Origin: Rhizomys pruinosus
Lineage: Eukaryota; Chordata; Mammalia; Rodentia; Spalacidae
Assembly (NCBI GenBank): GCA_009823505.1
Contig: VZQC01000265.1
Span: forward strand, 4,309,721-4,373,720
Direction of reading: 5' to 3'
DNA: 64,000 nt
Below, piece by piece: positions 57,110-64,000 of this stretch. Numbering within the stretch: position 1 is the first letter of the stretch; each line of letters opens with the position of its first letter. The position numbers and the translations under genes are program-made. A model generated the notes under the pieces. That model had not been told where the DNA came from. It did no database searches and saw only the letters and a program-made list of their open reading frames with translations.

Positions 57110-57465
57110 ACAAATTGAGTCCAGTAATATAAAAAACAATGTGTCTGCTACTCATTTTAGTCATCATCCTTTACAGCTTTTTCTCCTGTTTTCCAAATGT
57201 TCCAGTTTCCATCTGTTGGTTGCAGTTTTTATCTTTTTCTTTACAGGTGGGAAAACAACTGAGGCACCTGCTTGAATATAGTGTTGTTGCCCATTCTTTA
57301 TCCAATGCAGTTCAATTCAAATCTTTTTGCCAAGGCTTAAAAGAAATATCCTGGAAATGAATATACTATATATCATCCTTTCAACCATTTAACTTCTTGG
57401 CATATAAACAAATTACTCTGGTTTCAATTTTAAATATGCTATTATTTTACTGTCAAGAGCTTATT
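57110..57465. other. unassigned DNA, copy B
   Basis: Flank of the second L1. It contains tttttctttacaggtgggaa, which looks like a splice acceptor, but there is no open frame beyond it. Confidence 0.45.
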
Positions 57466-57466
57466 T

Positions 57467-59060
57467 TATTTTTTAAATAATTTTATTCTTTGCAAATTTC
57501 ATATAAATACACAATGTATTTTGATCTTATCTAATCTGACACTGCCTATCTCCAACTCTGTCCTAGAACCCATTATCCCATCTCCTTCCTCTCATGCTGC
57601 TTTACTGTTATTTTGTTGTTGTTGCTGTTGTTGTTATTGATAGCCTTCTAATGCTGATTAGTGGTGACAATATTGAAATAAGTGTGGGGCCATCTGATGA
57701 GGCATGGGGAACCTACCAATGGTCATGTTATCAAAGAATAGTGACTCTCCTTCCTGCAGCAGCCAAATATGGGATGGGGACTGGTGAGCCCCTTTCCCAC
57801 AGAGGCTGAAATTGTAACTGCCTTGGTCATCTGCAGACAACAGCTTCTGCGTTTGATGTACATGTCAGTGGTGTGATGTCCAGAAAACAACATTTCACAG
57901 CTCACTTCTCCATTGTCTGGCTCTTGCATTCTGTCCACCCACTCTTCTATCATGTCCCTGAACCTTGGATGAGAAGCATTTGGTATAAATGATCCATTGA
58001 AAGCTAAGCAGTCAAAGTCACTTATAGTCAGACTTTGACCAGTTATGTGTCTGCATTAATCACTACCCACTACAAAGAAGAAGCTCCTCTGAACAAGGCT
58101 GACCATGTCACAAATCTACCAGTATAAACATGAATATTAAGAAGGTACTTTGCCTACATGGCCATTTAGCATAACAAACACCAGTAACTTTCTTATTATG
58201 GCCCCTGATATTTCAGACTTTGAGTTTGGGAGCAAATTGCTTAATGTCGTGGAGTTATTACTTCAGTCATAAAATGTAGGCTCATTATGGTTGTCATGAC
58301 TATACCATGTAATGACTAGGTTTATTGCTTATATTTGAGAGCTAGTAGGATGATATACCAGAGGGCTCTCTAGGATGGACTAGAACTCCATGAAAGCAAA
58401 AGAGAAAGAAAATTCTCATTATGTGTTAGTCTCTGGTAAAGTATGAATTAATGAGGGAGACTAGGACTGGGAGTAGCTGAAGAAAGTAAAGGCAATAGAA
58501 GTCTTAGAGAGTGTTGGGTTGATGGTGCAGTATGTTAGCTATAGAGTTAGGTTTGTGTCCCCAAATGCCCTTTGTCATGAATTCATCCACTGGAGCCTGG
58601 TCTACCTACTGAGTCTTACCTTTAAACAAGAGTGACTCTCTCCTTCCCAGTGGCCATCTGTTCTCAATAGCTCATCAGGAAGATTAGGGATGCCTACCCA
58701 CTTCCCCATATCTATGTGGTGATTTTTGTCTGGCTTGCACTTAGATGGATTTGACTATCTCATCTCCTTCACTGTGAGTTCATACTAATAACTGAGCTGC
58801 TGTCTGGAAAACCATGTTTCTTTGTGGTCATTCACTGTCTCTGGCTGTAACAGTCTTTCTATCCCTTCTTCTACAAGATCTCTGAGCAATGGGAGGAATA
58901 ACTTTGATAAAGGTGTCCTGTTTAGGGATAAGGAGTCACAACCTCTTGTCTGCATGTTGGCCCATTGTGATGCTTGGTGTTAATCACTGTCTGGTGTGTA
59001 ATGCTGCTTCTCTGATGAGAGCTGAGAGATGCATTAATCAAGCCATGTCTGGGAAAATCC
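57467..59060 (-). mobile_element. L1 (Lx-like) 3' UTR pieces, antisense, copy B
   Basis: Reverse L1 3' UTR from tttgcaaatttcatataaat through catctgatgaggcatgggga, ccctgaaccttggatgagaa, aattcatccactggagcctg and gagagctgagagatgcatta. Order and wording match other Lx-like antisense copies (13,385 and 60,320). Confidence 0.68.
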
Positions 59061-59075
59061 AGACTTTATGCTTTT

Positions 59076-59280
59076 AAAAATGTATTTTATGTGTATCAGT
59101 GTATTGCTTCCAGATGGGTGCACCTATATAGTGCAATGCACTTGAAGGTCAAAGAGGACGTTAGATCCCCTGGTACTGGAGTTAGGATGGTTGTTAGCCA
59201 CCATGTAGGTGCTGGGAATTAAACCTGAGTCTTCTGTAAGAACATCTTAGTGTTCCCAACCTCTGAACACCTCTCTAGTC
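59076..59280 (-). mobile_element. B2/B3 SINE, copy B
   Basis: tgtattttatgtgtatcagt, cccctggtactggagttagg, tgctgggaattaaacctgag, then a degraded A-box region ending cctctctagtcc. Confidence 0.8.
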
Positions 59281-60315
59281 CATCATTTCTATTGGTTTTT
59301 GTAAACCCTTCTAAGTCTGAATCTTTTATTTCTAAAGTAGGAATAATACTTGACATGCTTATGGAATATAAATCCACATGAAAAACTAAGCCAAGTGAAT
59401 GAAATACAATACAATAAATAATTTTTAAATTTTCTTTAATCATCCATTTTGTGATCCCTGTAAGAGTTACCTTGGTATTTTTTTCTCTGGATCCAATACA
59501 ACCCTTATGTCCACATAGAGGAATGCTTAGCTTTATTGGTGTGTTTAAGAATTCATATGATGTATTTTTATCATACCCAGACCCTTTCCCCCACCTCCAC
59601 TCTCAACTACAACATCATTTGATGTGAGAAGTTCATATACTGTATTTTAATCATGTTCAGACCCCTCCCCCAACCCCTACCCCCTCTTTACTACACTGCC
59701 TCCCAAATTTCATGTCTCCTATACTTATTTTTCTTTCTTAAAGGCCTATCGAGTATAATTTGGGAACATTTAGTTTTAACTCAGCATGATCCACTAATGC
59801 ATTTCCTCACGAGATGTGCCCTTGTTAACATTATCCTGGATGTAAATGTACAATTGGATTACATAGTAAGAATGCATTTAGATCTTCAATTATTAATAAT
59901 GAATGACACAGCAATTAACAAGTCGAGGTCCATTTGCTGGGAAGTGGATGATAGTAATATTTTTATTCAATGATTAGAGCAGTAATTTCAAAATTCCATC
60001 TAACCACACACAGATGGAGAACATTATTCTCCCAGGGGCATATCTTCATGATCCATCTTCACACTCATCCTGACTAAACAACTTATTTTGAAATCCAAGA
60101 GCTCTTTGATTTTATTTTATTGGTTTTCACTGACTTGTATTCCAAGCAGTGTTATATTATACAATAGAAAGCTTGATAACACTACTACACAAGCTCATGA
60201 GTTGGCAGATAATTACTCATTCCGAATATGTAAGGAACTGATGTTATTTCATGCCATGTTACTACTCTAAGGGTGTAATTTCTTTCTTTTTTAAGAAATA
60301 GTTCTTCAAGAATTT
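59281..60315. other. unassigned DNA, copy B
   Basis: About 1 kb with no supported gene. C-rich phrases at 59,575-59,690 (tttttatcatacccagaccc, twice in related form) may be L1 3' UTR remnants. Confidence 0.45.
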
Positions 60316-60319
60316 CATA

Positions 60320-61265
60320 AAATTTGTTTTGATCATATTCACCACCCCTCCTACAACTCCTCCCAGATCCACATCTTCAAGATCCCCACCCACCCTACTT
60401 TGTGTCCTTTTTTATTTTTAAAATCCATTGAGTCCAATTTGTGCTGTTCATATACTCTTGGTCGTTTGGCTGTCCTCTGGAGCACAGCTGACCTCTACCA
60501 GGAACCACATTCGCAATTCAGATTCTCCCTCTCCCAAACGCTATCAATAAGCCAATAAGTCTTCAGCTTTGGAAAGGACATCATTACCACCTTCCTTTTT
60601 CCTGTTGGGATCTCGCCTACACATGCCGTCACAATCAGTGTGAGTTCATATGAACAACCTCCCTGCTAGATCCAGAAAATAGTTTCCTTATAGTCATCCA
60701 CTGCCTCTGGCTATTTAAATCTTTCAAACCATATTTACACAATGATTCTTGAACCTTGGGATGACTGTTTTTGATATAGGTGTCCCATTTAGGGCTGATG
60801 ATTCTGTGGTCTCTTATTCTCTGTACTTTGTCCAGCTGTGAGTCTCTATGTTAACCACCATCTACTGAAAAAGAAGCTTCACTGGCGAGGTTTGTGAGAC
60901 GCACTAATCTGTGTTTATAACTATAAATAATTAGGCATCAGTTATCAGGATAGAGAGTATTCTCTATCCATTTAGCAAACAAATTAGTACTAGAATCTCT
61001 CTTATGGCCTGTGACTTATCTAGTCACAGGTTCTTGGAAATAGTGGTACCAAGTGTAGATTTCCTCTTGAGGAGGCTTTAAATATAATCATAAAGTGATT
61101 GATTATTCACATAACATCTTTGTCATTACTGCACAAGTGTGCATGGCTTGCCAGACATTGTTCTCCTAGGTCACAAATTTCGCACTTAAGTAAGCTTAAC
61201 CATTACTTTTCTCCTCTAGTACCTTGGATAGCACCTATCAGCACTATGGAAGCTGTCAAGTTCTT
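60320..61265 (-). mobile_element. Lx-like L1 3' UTR, antisense, first part
   Basis: gatcatattcaccacccctc, caactcctcccagatccaca, gagtccaatttgtgctgttc, gatataggtgtcccatttag and ctcctctagtaccttggata in the order expected for the complement of an Lx 3' UTR. It is interrupted at gttctt and resumes at 62,853. Confidence 0.83.
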
Positions 61266-62852
61266 TTTTTTTTTAATTTAATTTTTATTGATGCTTTGTG
61301 CATTTCATACATTTTTTCCAATTCAGTTCAGGCTTATTTCCCTTTCCCTTCCCCCCCACCCCCACCCCATCCCAGATCATGCATTCTGCCATAACTGTCC
61401 TGCATCTTTCTCTCAATTTTTTTTTCACTTTTTAGCTATAAGTGATAATCCATGAGTACAAGCATCCTTCGTACAAAACCAATCTTCAGGCTGTTGTGCC
61501 CAAACCCCTACAGCCCCACCATCCAGTGGGGAGTGACAGGTTGTTTGTTCAATGAAGGTGATCAAATGAGTGCCCAGACTACATTGCTGTAGTTTCACCA
61601 TTCACCCCAATCGAAGCCCTTACATTCTACCACGCCCCCTCTTCTGCAGATTGTTCCCTAGGCTTAGAAAAGGGGCACAGGTGGATGAGAGGTAAAACAG
61701 TCCACTCTCTCTGGAGCTGTTGACTTGGACTCTGGTCAATTCTGGCTGTTTCCTTTCATGGGCTGACAGTTTGTCCAGGAATAACCTTTCAATCCTACTA
61801 ATGAAGCACAAGCAATTAGATATATAGGTATTTAAACAGCACTAATAGTTATGGTAGGTTACTTTAGCATAGACACATATGTTTGGATGATATGTTAATC
61901 CATGAATTACATTCCCCCCCTGTTAAATATGACAGGGTCTTACTGTGGCTTATAACATCTCCTAACCTGTAGAGGATGTAAGCTTGTGGCATCAGCCATG
62001 GGTTATTCCTCCAAGGAGAGAGCCAATAGCCAATTAGATTTGGGATATACAGGCACATGGCTGCCTCTGCTGCACAGTATTTCCAGGCAGGTGAGGTGTA
62101 GCTGGTGCTGACGGTGGAGTCTTGTTTGACTCAGGGAGACCCGTATTTGCTTTATTGGTTTAGTGGCCTTTGGTAACACTCTCTGGCATTCCAGAGGCCA
62201 TCTGTACACTTGCATGTGCGGTCTCAATACATCCCTCCCATGTTAACGTCAGGTCTTCGGCAGCAGGGTCTTATTGCCTCTCCTCCTGCAGGTATCCCAA
62301 CTTAGAGGCAAGGAGCCCTTACCTTTTGTGGGGCCTTGGATCCCCTGGCCAACATCCACCTGGTAGAACAATCCATTGCTGATGTCAGAGCTCCTGCATT
62401 AATATACTTTGCCTGAGTGCATAGCCCTAGGACTTTAGCATTATGTTTGGGTCTGAACAGAGAGTAATCCTTTGCACAGTTCTTATGTCTATTAGTCAAT
62501 TAAAGAAGGCATTTTTACTGGTTTTATAAGAGATTACCTCTACAATAGTTGTCTCCAATTTACAGTTGGAGAACGACCTCATCATCGTCATATTTCTCCT
62601 TGTTCTATGGGGGGGAGGCAAGAAAGTCTCTCATATCAGAACCTTTGTGGCACCTAGAAGGTAAGTTTCATTAGGACTCATTATAAATAGTTGTTACATG
62701 TAGGATCCACAGAGGGGTTCGATGTTTATGGCAATCTGAGGCTTTTCTTCCTTTCAATGTTCAGTCGGGTCAGCCTTTCCATTGCCACTTTTTGGTACAT
62801 CCTACTCAATGCAAAGCTCTATCTTTTCTTTCTCAGCCATTAAGTTGGTGAC
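61266..62852 (-). mobile_element. L1 3' UTR insertion, antisense
   Basis: Poly(T), then the complement of the long L1 3' UTR: tattgatgctttgtgcattt, a C-rich tract, aagtgataatccatgagtac, attagatatataggtattta and catcctactcaatgcaaag. It matches the complement of about 22,850-24,280 plus the terminal 170 bp. It splits the Lx-like element, with gttctt on both sides (61,260-61,265 and 62,853-62,858) as a short target duplication. 5'-truncated within the 3' UTR. Confidence 0.87.
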
Positions 62853-63045
62853 GTTCTTAACAGTAACCAAGAGCATTAGCAATAACCTGTTACATTTGGG
62901 TGTCTACAGAACCTTGCAGGATAATAACTCCTAATCCTAGTTCTGGAATTTTTATTTATTATTCTTTGATGTCTAGTAGGGGCATTGTCCCTCCCCCATT
63001 ATAGGGTAATTCCATTATAGGGTAATTCCATTAACCCGTCAGTGT
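62853..63045 (-). mobile_element. Lx-like L1 3' UTR, antisense, second part
   Basis: aacagtaaccaagagcatta, gggtgtctacagaacctt and ttctggaatttttatttatt continue the Lx complement broken at 61,265. A short stretch, attatagggtaattcc, is repeated in tandem at about 62,998-63,030. Confidence 0.7.
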
Positions 63046-63061
63046 TATTCTTTCCTCTTCT

Positions 63062-63345
63062 TAGTTATTTTTCTGCTGCTGTGACAAAACACCTCGACTG
63101 AAGGCAACATAGGAATTTAAGGCTATGGCTTGAAAGGGATGAATCCGTCATGGTGGGGAGTCATGGCAACAAGTGGGCAGGATGGTGGTAGGAGTCGAAA
63201 CCTGAGTCGAAACCATATCTCTAATCACTAACAAGAAGCAAAGAGAGTGAACTTCAAGTAGGCAAGGATATGGATTCTCAAAGCTGACTCCTAGTGATAG
63301 GCTACAGGAAAGCTGTATTTCTTAAAGGTTCCATGACTTCACTCA
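63062..63345 (-). repeat. LTR-like fragment, antisense
   Basis: tgctgctgtgacaaaacacc and tcgactgaaggcaac resemble the left LTR of the ERV composite (gcgctgtgacaaaaacactc). The rest is diverged and no far end was found. Confidence 0.4.
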
Positions 63346-64000
63346 ACAGTGCCAAGCCCTGCGGACATTTCTCCTTCCAAACAACACTCATCCACCCTGC
63401 CCTCCCTTCCCCTTTGCCCACTTAATTTATCTTGCTCGATTATTTCCTTTTACTTCCGTATGCCATTGCATTCTATTTTCCCTCCCTTGAAATCACCATC
63501 CCTCCTTCCCACATACCCCCTCCTTCCTTCTTGACTTCTGTGAGTATTTCTAATGAAACACACATCTAAAGATTCAAGGCTAGCATCCACAAATGAGAGA
63601 AAATAGGAACTTTTTTTTGTCGAGGTCTGGGGTACTTCACTCAGAATTGATTGCTGGCTCCACCCATTTACCTGCAAATTTCATAATTTTATTTTTCTTG
63701 ACAGCTGAATAGGATTCCATTGTGTAAATGTGGCCATTGTCTATTATCCAGTCATCAGTTGCTGGTCGTCTAGGGTGTTTCTGTTTTATAGATTCTGTGA
63801 CTATAGTAGCAATGAAGATGGAGGAGCAGGTATCCCCACAGTTGTATAGAATCCTTTGGGTATATGCCCAAGAGTAGTATAGCTGGAACATGTATTAGAG
63901 CTCACTCTAGTGTTTTGAGGAACCTGAACACTTATTTCCCCAGAGGCTGCATCAGTTTGCACTGGCAACAGTAGTTAACAAGTGTTCCCCGTTCCTCATA
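63345..64000 (-). mobile_element. old L1 ORF2 C-terminus and 3' UTR, antisense
   Basis: 63,345-63,580 is pyrimidine-rich, as expected for the complement of a purine-rich L1 3' UTR. From 63,585 the minus strand reads the ORF2 end; the frame 63,637-63,891 gives YSWAYTQRILYNCGDTCSSI, then ATDDWIIDNGHIYTMESYSA and MKFAGKWVEP. It runs off the window edge. Older than the other L1 copies. Confidence 0.82.

Larger units (their letters stand above)
48993..61265. repeat. copy B of the duplicated block
   Basis: Collinear with 33,985-46,822. From about 53,560 onward copy B has longer open L1 segments and fewer single-base indels than copy A. The stretch 49,100-53,500 still looks noisy compared with the L1 at 19,590. 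It continues to the left into L1 endonuclease sequence and to the right into a minus-strand L1, neither of which flanks copy A in the same way. Confidence 0.93.

Noticed and set aside
57230..57360. Splice-acceptor-like tttttctttacaggtgggaa followed by a short frame
   Set aside because: One acceptor-like motif with no donor, no conserved frame and a repeat-rich setting; chance match is likely.

Overview
The window looks like intergenic nuclear DNA of a muroid rodent. It is AT-rich, has no long open frames, and is dense in muroid SINEs (B1 and B2/B3), LINE-1 of Lx-like and other subfamilies, ERV-type LTRs and microsatellites. A young CpG-rich B2 subfamily with an unusual second half, and L1 elements with a long or dimeric 3' UTR, suggest a muroid other than Mus or Rattus; the species cannot be fixed from the sequence. 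I find no host protein-coding gene, no structural RNA gene and no CRISPR array. The longest open frames are pieces of L1 ORF2 and one dUTPase-like frame inside an endogenous retrovirus. Calls rest on reading the sequence and recalled family features, not on database searches.

Layout. 0-13 kb: sparse unassigned DNA with B1/B2 insertions (several with clear target-site duplications), (TG)n, (TA)n, (GA)n and (GATA)n runs, antisense L1 pieces at 8.4-9.9 and 10.7 kb, and ancient MIR/L2-like traces. 13-28 kb: an L1 graveyard, with a forward L1 interrupted by LTR-like sequence and a B1 (14.2-17.1 kb), an inverted (twin-primed) L1 (17.3-18.8 kb), a nearly full-span but internally deleted L1 with a very long 3' UTR (19.6-24.3 kb), an Lx-like L1 3' half (24.3-26.9 kb) and another inverted L1 end (27.55-28.0 kb). 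28-33.4 kb: a solo LTR with a 5-bp duplication, B2 copies and unassigned DNA.

33.4-63 kb: the main oddity. A block of about 12.8 kb (33,985-46,822, copy A) recurs as a block of about 12.3 kb (about 48,993-61,265, copy B). Each holds an L1 ORF2 fragment carrying a B1 and a roughly 3-kb ERV composite, then a second L1 with a dimeric 3' UTR, then about 4 kb with minus-strand L1 3' UTR pieces. Copy A lies inside a twin-primed L1 bounded by a 17-bp target-site duplication, and both of its ends fall at L1 boundaries. Long patches of A and B are perfectly identical while others differ by dense one-base indels, which looks more like an assembly or long-read gap-fill problem than ordinary divergence. 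A recent segmental duplication is not excluded.

The genes do not work together as a pathway. What there is to read is the history of retrotransposition: nested insertions, target-site duplications, twin priming, internal deletions and a composite ERV with LTRs in opposite orientation.
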